Assembly: GCA_027459485.1 (NCBI GenBank) | Contig: DAIDIG010000003.1 | Span: forward strand, 273,248 to 337,247 | Source of the DNA: Bdellovibrionales bacterium | GTDB taxonomy: Bacteria > Bdellovibrionota > Bdellovibrionia > Bdellovibrionales > UBA1609 | Direction: 5' to 3' | DNA length: 64,000 bases | Shown: positions 55,623 to 64,000 of the stretch, piece after piece | Position numbering within the stretch: the first letter of the stretch is position 1 | How the letters are laid out: every line of letters starts with the position of its first letter | Notes under the pieces: model-generated | The model's database searches: none | Told to the model about the DNA's origin: nothing | The model's input: the letters and a program-made list of their open reading frames with translations, nothing else | Program-made: the position numbers and the translations under genes

Positions 55623-56972
55623 TTATTGGGCGTTATGCATTTGAAAGGACGCGCTTGACCATGCGGACGCATCGCGATTGCGTAGGGCCCGCACGCGCCA
55701 ATACACTTTTGGTAAAGGCTTATCGAGTTTCATAACGTAACGGGGCGATTTCAATTTCACCGTTTGCGAACCACGAAATTTGGCATTGTCGGCGATCTCA
55801 AGCTCATATTGATCCGAGTCGACCGATTGCCACCGCAAAGTCACGAAGTCGAGTCTATTTTCATCGTCGGTTACTACCAGGGCGTTGTTGATTGGCGATT
55901 CCACAATCGGCGTTTGCAGCGGCGGGCGCACATTGAGCTTCACCACCTGAGAATCTTTTGTCACCGGTTTTTCTTCGCTATCGAGACCGCGAACTACGTA
56001 TTCAAAGTGCCCCGGATCTTTACCGGTCACCACGAGTTCGGGATCCGATATTTTCATTGTTTGAACCTCGCCGGTATCGGTGTCCTTCGCTTGCACTTCC
56101 CATGCTTTAACTTTGGGGAGAGCCTTCCAGTTAAGCGTCGCCTCAGGGTCTTGGTCGGGAGTTTCGGTGTAGTCGATCGCATCATTTTCTTTCACGTTGA
56201 TTTTTCCGAAGTCGAGCATCTGAGGCGGCTTCGGTGCCCGCGCAGCTGCCAAAACCTTCGGCGGAGGTGTTGGCGGTCCGACGAAGAGTTTCGGCGCCGG
56301 CGGACCGACGAAGAGTTTCGGCGCGGGCTCTGGGGGTGGCGCCTTAGCCATACCAAGATTAAAGTCACTGAGCAGATCGTCTTCATTGAGCGGCGATTTA
56401 ACACTCGGCTTTGCAATCATAGCGATGGTCCGTGACGGCACACGACTCGGCACGGCCTCCACCACTTTCAGGGCTTGAGACTTTGAATTTGATGCTATGA
56501 GATGATTGAGCTCCGGCCCTCTGAATATTTTTTCGTCGCGGCCGGTCTCGAGGCGCAAACTTTTCGTTGTTGTTCGTGGAGCATCGACTTGCACAGTACC
56601 TTCTGCAAGCTTGACGTCGATCGTGTCGCGTGAGCCAAACGAGATTTGCGCCAAACTGTTTGCGCCGAGTTCGAGCATCATTCCGTCAGCCAAATGCAGC
56701 GTCACGCTGGAGTTCGCACCGACATATACTGTGTCGCCCGAAAAGACGCCCGAATGGCGATGGATGTCGAGCCAGCTGAGAGTCGATCGTGGTCGCATTC
56801 GCACTTCGTTAGCGCTGTAACTGATGTAACCGATCGGGCTGCCGTTGCGATGCACGTGAAGAAGCATGTCCATCCAACCGTCGGCGAGAAAGAAGCACAA
56901 AACGCCCGCCGCAAGTAGGAGCCAAGTCAGCACAATCAGATTTTCAGTGCGTTGATCTTCGCGATTTTCCAC
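55623..56972 (-). CDS. FecR-domain protein with a membrane anchor
   Basis: 449 residues from a GTG start. One N-terminal membrane span (about 13-30) is followed by a FecR-like domain, seen as SGDTVYVGANSSVTLHLADG and MMLELGANSLAQI, with VKLAEGTVQVDAP. After a Pro-rich hinge that contains a 9-residue duplication (PAPKLFVGP twice) come two fibronectin-like stretches, LNWKALPKVKAWEVQAKD and LRWQSVDSDQYELEIADNAK with YWRVRALRN. Proteins of this kind, FecR plus FN3-like repeats, sit in the periplasm and often bind peptidoglycan or partners; no sigma factor gene is next to it. It is 31 bp behind the subtilase gene. Confidence 0.75.
   Translation of the reverse strand: MENREDQRTENLIVLTWLLLAAGVLCFFLADGWMDMLLHVHRNGSPIGYISYSANEVRMRPRSTLSWLDIHRHSGVFSGDTVYVGANSSVTLHLADGMMLELGANSLAQISFGSRDTIDVKLAEGTVQVDAPRTTTKSLRLETGRDEKIFRGPELNHLIASNSKSQALKVVEAVPSRVPSRTIAMIAKPSVKSPLNEDDLLSDFNLGMAKAPPPEPAPKLFVGPPAPKLFVGPPTPPPKVLAAARAPKPPQMLDFGKINVKENDAIDYTETPDQDPEATLNWKALPKVKAWEVQAKDTDTGEVQTMKISDPELVVTGKDPGHFEYVVRGLDSEEKPVTKDSQVVKLNVRPPLQTPIVESPINNALVVTDDENRLDFVTLRWQSVDSDQYELEIADNAKFRGSQTVKLKSPRYVMKLDKPLPKVYWRVRALRNRDASAWSSASFQMHNAQ
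56274..56327 (-). repeat. 27-bp tandem duplication in the FecR-like gene
   Basis: Two adjacent 27-base units differing at two positions encode PAPKLFVGP twice in the Pro-rich hinge. A recent in-frame duplication that only lengthens a linker. Confidence 0.8.
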
Positions 56973-57003
56973 AAATTTCTAATCGGCGAAAATGACTAGG
57001 GAA

Positions 57004-60000
57004 TTAATGGTCCAGGCGAACCAGCCTGAACTCAAGTCCGGCGTTCGAACGGCAAAACAACGGAATTGAAAAGGTCGTTACACTGGCACCCGTCTGGACT
57101 GGCCACATTTGCACGCAGTTCGACGGCACCAACAACGAATAGCGGGCCGGACGCTCGAGGTCGTCATTGGCCGAATTCCACGTCGCGATATCGACATAAT
57201 TTTTTTCTTCAAAACCATAGTCCATATAGAGCCCGGGCAAAGGTCGAGCAGCCGTACCGACAATGACCGGCGTAAAATTTCGCGCCATTTCTATGGCGCT
57301 TACGATTGAATCGCGATCAAGCGAAACAATTCCACTTTGAGCCGCGACCGCAGAACCGACCGGCGTGTGATAAGCGATAAGATCAAATTGTGATTCGACG
57401 AACCACACTGGCCCGAAATTCGGTAGGTTAAAAATGGCAAGTAGGCCGGGGGTCACGAGCGGATTTTCAGGCGAATGAAATTGAAACTCGATCTGACGCT
57501 GAATTTCGCCGTTTGATTTGACTGGCGTCAAAACGCCGCGCTCACTGTCGTCAAAATTGATGAACCCAAGTTGGCGGCCATCGTGAGTCGGCGATTGTAA
57601 ATAAAAGCGATCCGATAACGCCGTCAGTTCATCCCAACCGGGACGATTATTAATCGCTTCGGGTGTCCAGTATTTGGCAACTCCAAGAGACGGAATATCC
57701 ATAACCCCGGTTTTCGCCGTCCACCCTTGCCCTATGGTCACTAGTGCGCGCAAATGCCCCGAGAGCAAATCAAATTCGTCAGAGGGAACCCACCCCATCA
57801 GTTGAAAATTCAGCCCGTACGGCTGCCTAAAATTGGCGTTGTCGAGCGCGTGCACGGTCAGCGGCACGTACGAACCATTCACCGAAGAGCCTGGCTCGAG
57901 ATAATAAATGTGATTGGTCAGCTGGCCGAAGCGGATGTCCTGAACCCCGAAGTTTTCGCCATCCGGCAGCGGACCTTGCGCCATAAAGCATGGGATCAAG
58001 CGATTATGAGACATTACCCACGATTCCGGCGATACATACGAATTGTTAGCGACTAGCTCGCCGATCATCCCGGCTAGCGGAAATTGCCACGTCGATTCGG
58101 CGGCACTCCCCCACAGAGGCTTCCATTGCGGATCGAAAAACCGAAACTGCATAAAACCATGATGGGCGTCGGTCGCATAGGTACCCACGACCACCCAATC
58201 GAGCTCATTGTCTCGATTCACATCGAGTTGAAAAACTTGCTGCACAGCCATCAGGCCGATCATGGTAATTCGGCTGACGGATTGTTTCGCCGGCGATGAT
58301 GGGTCATACACTTCGAGTACCGGCCACTTTTTCGGCTGTGAAATCACCCGATAGAATTTCGGCAATCCGAGTGAAAAACCGTAGACTGGCACGCGGGAGA
58401 GCGTCGAACTGAGAGTCCCGTTGTGTTCGACAATCCAATCAGAAGGCAAAATTTGCGGCGGGATTGAAAAGGATGTCTGCGACGAAACCGTGGCGAGCGG
58501 ACGCGCGATCGTAACATCATCAAAAAACCGTCGCTCGCGTTCGCCATTTGCCGACACTTTTAGCACAAGGCGCAGTTGGTTCCCGTCATCGAGCGATGAC
58601 AAACGGTAGCTCCACGGAATGTTCACGGTGGCCCCCGAAGCCATTACAGGTTGCGAAATCCCACCCGCAACTTTTCCGTTCACTAAAAGTTGTGCGCGCA
58701 CATTTTTTGCCGCGGCCCAAAGATTATCAAGTCTCAACTCGCTCTTGACATTGCCCGTGCGGTTGTCGATCGGCAGCACGCCGAGTGACTTAAATTCCGG
58801 ATAAAAAACAGGCACGGCTGCCTGCTCAATTGCTTTTTTGACATCAATTAACCCGTACAGGGCACTCGGCTCGCGTGCCGTGGCGGGCGACAAGGCCGAG
58901 GGTCCGATTGAGGGCGGCGTTCTGGCCGAAGCGAAGATTCGCGCGCGCAACTCGTCCACCGAAATTTTCGGGTCAATACTTTTGAGTATGGCCGCAAGAC
59001 CGCTCACGTACGGAGTGGCACTACTAGAACCGTTAAAAAGCTCGTAACCTTGAACACGATAGGCGAGTGAATACAAATAGAACGGAAATGTTGAAAGCAC
59101 GCTGTCGCCCGGCGCCAACACGTCAACCGTGCCACCGTAGTTCGAATAATATGCCAAATTACCCGTGTTCGTAATGGCGCTGACGCAAATAACTTCTTTT
59201 CGAGAACACGGGAATTCGTGCGCCTCTTTACGGTCATTGCCGGTCGATGCGACAATGAGCACGCCCGCCTTTGCCGCTTCGTCGAGAGCGCTCTCTACGG
59301 CACTCGAATTAATAACTGCCGGCCAATACATACTCAAGTTGATAATGTCTGCATGGTGCAAAATCGCGTAGCGAATCGCTCGCGCGACGTAATCGGTTAA
59401 AAGATCGCCAGTGATCGTTTGCCCCGGCTGGACTGTATATGATTTTACGACTGCGGTGCCTGTGTCGTTATAAATATAAACCGTATCGGCCTGACGGGCT
59501 TTGTGTTTGTATCTAAAATTTTGGTAATCGTTTTGACCATTGAAAACCCGAAGCGGTAAAATATTGACAGTCCGCGGAGCGATGCCCGCGATCCCGATCG
59601 CATTGTCAATGTTCGCTACAATTTCGCCCGCGACCTGAGTACCATGCCCCCAAACATCTCTCATTGGCGGAGTTTTCAATTTGAACCCACCCCGCAGAGG
59701 AACGGTGTACGGCAAAAAGTCAAAACCGTCGGGCCGAATGCGCCCCTGCAGATCGGGATGATTTGGGTCGACACCGGTATCAATCACCGCAATAGTCACT
59801 TGGGTTTTTGCGAGCTTACTTATTTCATGCCGAGCCGTTAACCAATCAATGTCTTGCCCCGCGACGCCTTGCTGTACGTCCGCATGGTAGGGGTCCGGGT
59901 GGAGTACGATCGGGCGCGTTCCGTCATTATGAATCGCCCATTGCTCGCTAAATAACGGGTCATTGGGCACTGCCTGCGCTTGGGTGATTGAACTGAGACA

Positions 60001-60072
60001 AAACGCGCCGCAAACTAGAACCGCACGAAGAAGAAACAATATCGCAGATAAAATCTTCGGACCTGCCCTCAT
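57004..60072 (-). CDS. Subtilisin-like (S8) serine peptidase, secreted, very long
   Basis: 1022 residues from the ATG at 60072, which overlaps the upstream stop as ATGA and has GGAG seven bases before; an ATG at 60090 would add six residues. A signal peptide ends near SITQAQA. The peptidase domain has catalytic Asp98 in IAVIDTGVDPNHPDLQG, His143 in WGHGTQVAGEI, oxyanion Asn278 in ASTGNDR and Ser350 in GSSSATPYVSGLAA, where the more usual motif is GTSMATP. An insert of about 40 residues sits after the His region (NFRYKHKARQADTVYIYNDT). No separate inhibitor-type propeptide is evident. The C-terminal 600 residues are not a family I know, with beta-rich sequence and FLxxDVNRDNELDWVVVGTY, an FG-GAP-like phrase. 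Confidence 0.88.
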   Translation of the reverse strand: MRAGPKILSAILFLLRAVLVCGAFCLSSITQAQAVPNDPLFSEQWAIHNDGTRPIVLHPDPYHADVQQGVAGQDIDWLTARHEISKLAKTQVTIAVIDTGVDPNHPDLQGRIRPDGFDFLPYTVPLRGGFKLKTPPMRDVWGHGTQVAGEIVANIDNAIGIAGIAPRTVNILPLRVFNGQNDYQNFRYKHKARQADTVYIYNDTGTAVVKSYTVQPGQTITGDLLTDYVARAIRYAILHHADIINLSMYWPAVINSSAVESALDEAAKAGVLIVASTGNDRKEAHEFPCSRKEVICVSAITNTGNLAYYSNYGGTVDVLAPGDSVLSTFPFYLYSLAYRVQGYELFNGSSSATPYVSGLAAILKSIDPKISVDELRARIFASARTPPSIGPSALSPATAREPSALYGLIDVKKAIEQAAVPVFYPEFKSLGVLPIDNRTGNVKSELRLDNLWAAAKNVRAQLLVNGKVAGGISQPVMASGATVNIPWSYRLSSLDDGNQLRLVLKVSANGERERRFFDDVTIARPLATVSSQTSFSIPPQILPSDWIVEHNGTLSSTLSRVPVYGFSLGLPKFYRVISQPKKWPVLEVYDPSSPAKQSVSRITMIGLMAVQQVFQLDVNRDNELDWVVVGTYATDAHHGFMQFRFFDPQWKPLWGSAAESTWQFPLAGMIGELVANNSYVSPESWVMSHNRLIPCFMAQGPLPDGENFGVQDIRFGQLTNHIYYLEPGSSVNGSYVPLTVHALDNANFRQPYGLNFQLMGWVPSDEFDLLSGHLRALVTIGQGWTAKTGVMDIPSLGVAKYWTPEAINNRPGWDELTALSDRFYLQSPTHDGRQLGFINFDDSERGVLTPVKSNGEIQRQIEFQFHSPENPLVTPGLLAIFNLPNFGPVWFVESQFDLIAYHTPVGSAVAAQSGIVSLDRDSIVSAIEMARNFTPVIVGTAARPLPGLYMDYGFEEKNYVDIATWNSANDDLERPARYSLLVPSNCVQMWPVQTGASVTTFSIPLFCRSNAGLEFRLVRLDH

Positions 60073-63000
60073 AGAAAGCTCCGGATCCACTGCATATACA
60101 ACTCGCCGTCGTTTAATCCCAATCTATTTTCAAGCGAATTGAGAATGCCATCAGGGTACATGTGATTTGTCTTTTGCCCTAATGTATCCGATGTGACCGG
60201 CGTGATGAGCTTTTCACTACCGAGCGGGAAGCCATTGAGTACTCCCTCGACATATACATTACTGGGGCCGCCGAAAAAATTCACGAATTGGTCGAAAGGC
60301 AGAATTTGCTCGAGATCACTCGCCATATGCATGAGTGAGCGCGCCGCGATTTGAACGTCTGGCTTCGGCCAATCGATCACCGCAGTCAGATAGTGCGAGT
60401 AAGACGCATCAAAATCCCAAACCGCTTCGCACTTTTTAATATTATCATTTGAATCGATCTGCCCCTCGCTAATATCTGCACATTGGTAATAGTTCAAATA
60501 CGAGTTGACGAAAGCTCCTTCATCCTTCGGCTTTACTGTCTCAAGACGATTGAGAGCTTGTCTGTACAAATTGATGTTTACGACCAACTGATAAAGTTGC
60601 AGTTTAGTCGCCGTGCCGAGAAAGTCGGGCCCGAACTGAAACTCAGACGGCACCGTTGCGTTATACCCAGCAGGATAATCGTAGTGAAACTGCTGGGCCA
60701 ATTGGCCTACCAAAACTTTAAGTGCGTCGGCTGAGATGCTCCAGCCTTCCCACCTATATTGGATTTGCGCGAACGGCGAACTGAGGGTGTAATTGTTGAC
60801 TTCAGACTGAAATGTCACTTCTCGCGTCTTCGAGTTGCCGAGAAAGCTTCGGCCTGGGTCCGGAGTCACTTGAGTGTCGACAAAGTAATTTGGATTTTTC
60901 GTCAGTCGCTGAGTGATGTACGTGCCGACTTGGGTGGCAAGTTGCTGGTAATGTTTACCGGACTGGCTGCCTTCAAGCAGAGCCAGATATTGCACGGGCT
61001 TTTGGTCGAATGGAGTCTTCACTCGAATGTCACCGTTTAACTGCAACGTGCGATGTACCCAGTGAAAAAACTGAAAATTGGACGACGAGTCACGAAAACT
61101 CGCGGTGATGACACTCGGCTTTTGTTGGGATGCCAGAACCTCAATCGAACGTGTCCGCAGAAGCGACATTAACGCCAATGCATTATTGTAAATGTTCGGG
61201 TTGCGCTCGGTCACGGGATCGATATTGACTGAAAATATCTTCGACCGACCGGAACCCGCCACTTTGCTAGCCGTGATCATGATAATGGGAAACCCGATGG
61301 GCTGCCCGAGCGTAATCTCAAACGAAAGATTCGCGCCAACAAGATCGCCATTATCTTTGTAAACTTGAATCGTGTTTTGATCGAGACGATAAACATACAA
61401 TCGCGACAGCACAATCTGATTGCTGCCGACTGTTAGCGACGCCGATGGGCCGAGTGACCCCATAACGCCGTAAGACCCCGTCAAGTTCTGAACGCCGGTT
61501 ATGCTATCAGTAAGTATCAATGAGTCACCGACGTTGAGCGATTTGGAGAGCTGATCCAGCTCTTTCTGTATTTGATTATCCAAGATTTGTGCCGAGATAG
61601 TTTGCCCCGGCTTCGGCTTAATTGCTGCTACTTTTTTAAAAATGTCTGATGCATCGTGAAACAGCAAATCGACAACGATCCGACTCAGAGGCGTTGTCGC
61701 AGCGGTTTTTAACGGCGGCGGACTTTTCGGAGTGGCCGGGGGCTGAATCGGTCTGATGTGAGTCATGTTTCGCATCAATGTGCCCTGAATGAGACCGGAC
61801 ACTCCGATATTGACCGGCAAGCCATCCATGCCGACGACGACGCCGACGTTAACGTATTCACTGGCCGAGTCAGCGAGCGACACGAGATTATTCGTGCCCA
61901 TGTAATTACCGATGACGATACTGCGGCTCACTGCCACCCCGCCGTTCAAGAGCGGCGCTGTCCATACTTTTCTGAGCGGAGTTTGAAAAACGCCCGTTTG
62001 CAAATAGCGATCGATCGCCTGCTGCACGACGTCTTGCCCGTGCTGATTCGTCTGACTCGCGATCGTCAAACCCGGTATGTCGCTATTGATTTTCGTAAAT
62101 AAATTTTCAAGAACGTTACCTTCGAGCTCGGTGAGCGCATACCAGCCGAGGCCGGTTACCGGCGAAGCCAAGTCATGCCCGGCATACGACGTCACAAAAC
62201 CCGGCGTATCAGTCTGACTGAATTTACCGCTTTTGATATACGGCGAGACGGTGATGTGCGCGTTGAATGGCAGTGGCGCCACATCACGCAAACCCAGTTC
62301 GCGCATAATCGAATCACGTCGCGCAATAAGCTTTTCGACAATCAAAGGCTTTGTCGAATCCGGGTAGTCGGCGGCATTCACCATGTCGACGAAATCTTGC
62401 CGCGAGAGGTTTGCGATTTTTCGCGCCATCCAAATCGCATCGTCGACCCCGCAGCCGAAGTTCGCTGTGTCATCGAGAGCAAATGTGAAGACGTTACTAT
62501 TTACGTAGCCGACATTCCAATCGACCATGTTGAGGCTTTGAGTGATGTAGGTAAGGCCTTCTTCGATTGCAAGAGCGCGCATAATTCGCCTGTCTTGCGG
62601 GTAAAAGCTATTCGGCGAACCTGGAACCGGCTGAACCGGCGGCCCAAAAGCCAAGTTGTAGTAGCGGGTCATGACGGGGTCAGTCGGCATGATCACAACA
62701 TCTTGTAAAGTTTGATCGCCCATTTGCGGGTGTGCCACATTAACGATCCAACGCTTTTGCGAAACGTTGGTGGCCGAAGTGATTGCCGGGTCGAATAATG
62801 TAAAAATAGAAGTCGGGGAATCAAAATGAACGGTGATTCGTCTCAACCATTTCATGGGCGGTACTTTATATCCAAGCCGTCGCAGAAGTTCTTTGCGCAA
62901 CAGAAATTTGTGAATGTTCGCGCTCAACAACAGTATCAAAGGCTGCGCGCCGGGTTGCCCCGTTTGCACGACAGCTTCAAATTGATCCGGGCCAGCTCCT

Positions 63001-63416
63001 TGCAGCACACTGTTGAACTGCACGGTTTGACCGTCGGCCACAGGCAACGCTTGATCTTTCGTCGCATCGGACACAGTCGAGACGCCTAAATATTCATCGG
63101 TCGGCTCGGGCTGCAGCTTCGAAAGATCGAGATTATGGTCACGCTCATCTCTTAATGCCGCTTCATGCGTTAGCACGCGGCCTTGGTAAATCAAATCATC
63201 GGCCGGGAAAGGGTCCGGCGCGAGTGAAATTTGCACGTATGGTGGATTGCCGGCAAAGCTCTCGGCTGAATAATATAGGGCGACAACTGCAGTGCAACAA
63301 AGAATAAAAGTTTTGATGGGACTCGCCCTCCCCCACGAGGGTTCTACTGATGTGTCCGGATTTCGACAAATTGAATTGCGTGATCGTGAAAAAATTGGAG
63401 ACTTCAGAGCCCACAT
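60069..63416 (-). CDS. Very large secreted protein of unknown function, coupled to the subtilase
   Basis: Up to 1115 residues. I do not recognise the family. From the ATG at 63416 there are 33 residues before a classic signal peptide that begins IKTFILCCTAVVALYYSAES at residue 34. That Ile codon (ATC, 63315-63317) lies eight bases after GGAGGG, exactly where a start codon would be expected, so the real start may be this ATC. Notable parts are LLSANIHKFLLRKELLRRLG with YKVPPMKWL (about 160-187), CGVDDAIWMARKIANLSRQD (about 322-341) and IDSNDNIKKCEAVWDFDASY (about 1000). It contains few Cys. The ATGA overlap with the subtilase implies a working pair: substrate, chaperone or co-secreted partner. 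Confidence 0.75.
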   Translation of the reverse strand: MWALKSPIFSRSRNSICRNPDTSVEPSWGRASPIKTFILCCTAVVALYYSAESFAGNPPYVQISLAPDPFPADDLIYQGRVLTHEAALRDERDHNLDLSKLQPEPTDEYLGVSTVSDATKDQALPVADGQTVQFNSVLQGAGPDQFEAVVQTGQPGAQPLILLLSANIHKFLLRKELLRRLGYKVPPMKWLRRITVHFDSPTSIFTLFDPAITSATNVSQKRWIVNVAHPQMGDQTLQDVVIMPTDPVMTRYYNLAFGPPVQPVPGSPNSFYPQDRRIMRALAIEEGLTYITQSLNMVDWNVGYVNSNVFTFALDDTANFGCGVDDAIWMARKIANLSRQDFVDMVNAADYPDSTKPLIVEKLIARRDSIMRELGLRDVAPLPFNAHITVSPYIKSGKFSQTDTPGFVTSYAGHDLASPVTGLGWYALTELEGNVLENLFTKINSDIPGLTIASQTNQHGQDVVQQAIDRYLQTGVFQTPLRKVWTAPLLNGGVAVSRSIVIGNYMGTNNLVSLADSASEYVNVGVVVGMDGLPVNIGVSGLIQGTLMRNMTHIRPIQPPATPKSPPPLKTAATTPLSRIVVDLLFHDASDIFKKVAAIKPKPGQTISAQILDNQIQKELDQLSKSLNVGDSLILTDSITGVQNLTGSYGVMGSLGPSASLTVGSNQIVLSRLYVYRLDQNTIQVYKDNGDLVGANLSFEITLGQPIGFPIIMITASKVAGSGRSKIFSVNIDPVTERNPNIYNNALALMSLLRTRSIEVLASQQKPSVITASFRDSSSNFQFFHWVHRTLQLNGDIRVKTPFDQKPVQYLALLEGSQSGKHYQQLATQVGTYITQRLTKNPNYFVDTQVTPDPGRSFLGNSKTREVTFQSEVNNYTLSSPFAQIQYRWEGWSISADALKVLVGQLAQQFHYDYPAGYNATVPSEFQFGPDFLGTATKLQLYQLVVNINLYRQALNRLETVKPKDEGAFVNSYLNYYQCADISEGQIDSNDNIKKCEAVWDFDASYSHYLTAVIDWPKPDVQIAARSLMHMASDLEQILPFDQFVNFFGGPSNVYVEGVLNGFPLGSEKLITPVTSDTLGQKTNHMYPDGILNSLENRLGLNDGELYMQWIRSFL

Positions 63417-63422
63417 GGCAGC

Positions 63423-63461
63423 GGTAATAAAAATAAAGGGACCGCCCTTCGGCGGCCCCTT
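63423..63461 (-). terminator. Rho-independent terminator after the right-edge gene
   Basis: On the minus strand AAGGGGCCGCC-GAAG-GGCGGTCCCTT forms an 11-pair stem with one mismatch and a GAAG loop, followed by TATTTTTATT. It lies between the end of the 63485-64000 gene and the next start at 63416, so the large secreted protein must be transcribed from a new promoter or by read-through. Confidence 0.85.
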
Positions 63462-63484
63462 CGTCGTTCATTATTATTTTGAAT

Positions 63485-64000
63485 CTATTGCGGAACTTGC
63501 ACACCCAGGGTCGGCAAGATCTGATCGCGCACGATCGGCATCTCGTCGTCTGAGAGACCGACATTGTGAGCGTACTTAAGCTCTACATTGGTGAGCGCCG
63601 ATTTATCACCGTTTGCGAATTTCGCAAGAGCATCGCTCACATCACTTTTGCTTATGCCACCTACAGCCAGCGCCGCCGTCGCGATCGCATCGCGATCGTC
63701 GCTCGTCAGTTGATTGTTCTGCTGCAGGATTTGCATTTTATCCGACAACTGCACCAGTTGGCGCGCCGATTCGAAGCTCATCGGGAACTGGTTAACAAGC
63801 GAGCTCGCTTGGGAGTTGACTTGGTCCATGCTCGCCATTGCGCGCATGAGATTCACATCTGTAGTGGAGTTATCTACACCCGCAACGCCGGAAGTTGTGC
63901 CGGGACTGGTTGTACCAGTACCCGTACCTGGGCTGGTCGTGCCGCCCATTGTGGTACCGCCAGTACCCGGGCTTGTCATGCCACCAGTACCCGGACTTGT
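63485..64000 (-). CDS. Thr/Ser/Gly/Pro-repeat protein (5' end beyond the window)
   Basis: The frame is open to the right edge, so the N-terminus is missing; an internal ATG at 63979 lies inside the repeats and is unlikely to be the start. The visible N-terminal part is low complexity built of TSPGTGG-like units. From about codon 45 of the visible part it becomes a helical domain (LMRAMASMDQVNSQASSLVN, SFESARQLVQLSDKMQILQQ, NQLTSDDRDAIATAALAVGG) with no recognised family. It is probably a secreted or surface protein with a flexible linker. A strong terminator follows its stop. Confidence 0.65.
   Translation of the reverse strand, partial: TSPGTGGMTSPGTGGTTMGGTTSPGTGTGTTSPGTTSGVAGVDNSTTDVNLMRAMASMDQVNSQASSLVNQFPMSFESARQLVQLSDKMQILQQNNQLTSDDRDAIATAALAVGGISKSDVSDALAKFANGDKSALTNVELKYAHNVGLSDDEMPIVRDQILPTLGVQVPQ
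63891..64000 (-). repeat. In-frame repeats coding TSPGTGG-type units
   Basis: Degenerate repeats of 12-21 bp on the coding strand with the core ACNAGYCCNGGNACNGG, coding Thr-Ser-Pro-Gly-Thr-Gly. The array reaches the window edge, so copy number is unknown. Such tracts are prone to length change. Confidence 0.75.

Noticed and set aside
1..64000. tRNA, rRNA, CRISPR arrays, prophage or integron structures
   Set aside because: I looked through the intergenic gaps, all under 300 bp, and saw none.

Overview
This window looks like chromosome from a Gram-negative bacterium of roughly 50% G+C. It carries LPS-core genes (kdsA, kdsC), many Sec signal peptides, lipoproteins and outer-membrane barrels, TolC, and a 2-oxoglutarate dehydrogenase operon. 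The mix includes an SQS-type squalene synthase, large secreted proteins of unknown function, SBBP propellers and HTTM proteins. I infer Bdellovibrionota/Oligoflexia or a related delta-like lineage; no rRNA or other marker here fixes this. Coding density is high: there is no gene-free stretch over 300 bp, and I saw no tRNA, rRNA, CRISPR array, prophage or intact insertion sequence.

Layout. 1-6415 (minus) is the potassium-uptake operon kdpFABCD, with kdpD cut by the left edge and a perfect 11-bp tandem repeat upstream that could be the KdpE site. 6531-7215 holds two apparently shortened genes, a RayT/Y1-type transposase relative and a GNAT remnant. 7321-11783 (minus) is pstSCAB with a kdpE-type response regulator as its last gene, where phoU is often found. 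12009-16443 has a YejM/PbgA-like membrane hydrolase, an MBL-fold hydrolase and divergent kdsA/kdsC. 16531-25379 mixes methyltransferases, msrBA, a double-SPOR protein, HIT protein, class A acid phosphatase, an RsmI-like methylase and small secreted proteins. 25550-28141 pairs an organophosphate-type MFS carrier with a GlpQ-like lipoprotein. 28218-35195 has a solo TolC, an unassigned conserved protein, and an EF-hand lipoprotein coupled to an outer-membrane barrel. 35255-39307 (minus) is folE2-fur-uvrA, with UvrA lacking about 95 residues. 39465-42375 couples a DUF547 protein to an LtaS-like enzyme. 42389-43642 is an RcnR-like metal sensor with an operator-like site and an outer-membrane protein. 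44260-45321 is squalene synthase, 45422-50943 is sucA-sucB-lpdA, and 50985-52405 is an HTTM protein with its partner.

52417-64000 (minus) is the least familiar part. A partial Thr/Ser/Gly/Pro-repeat protein is followed by a clear terminator, then a 1115-residue secreted protein of unknown function, a subtilase overlapping it by ATGA, a FecR-like protein, and a lipoprotein with 14 SBBP-like repeats. I infer an envelope or extracellular system and regard it as the best candidate for something undescribed.

Common threads are phosphate and phospho-ester capture (Pst, acid phosphatase, GlpQ plus carrier), envelope building (Kds, YejM-like, LtaS-like, SPOR, squalene), and metal or ion sensing (KdpDE, RcnR-like, Fur). 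Two genes (25550-26833 and 60069-63416) have coding and signal features that point to starts lacking ATG/GTG/TTG.
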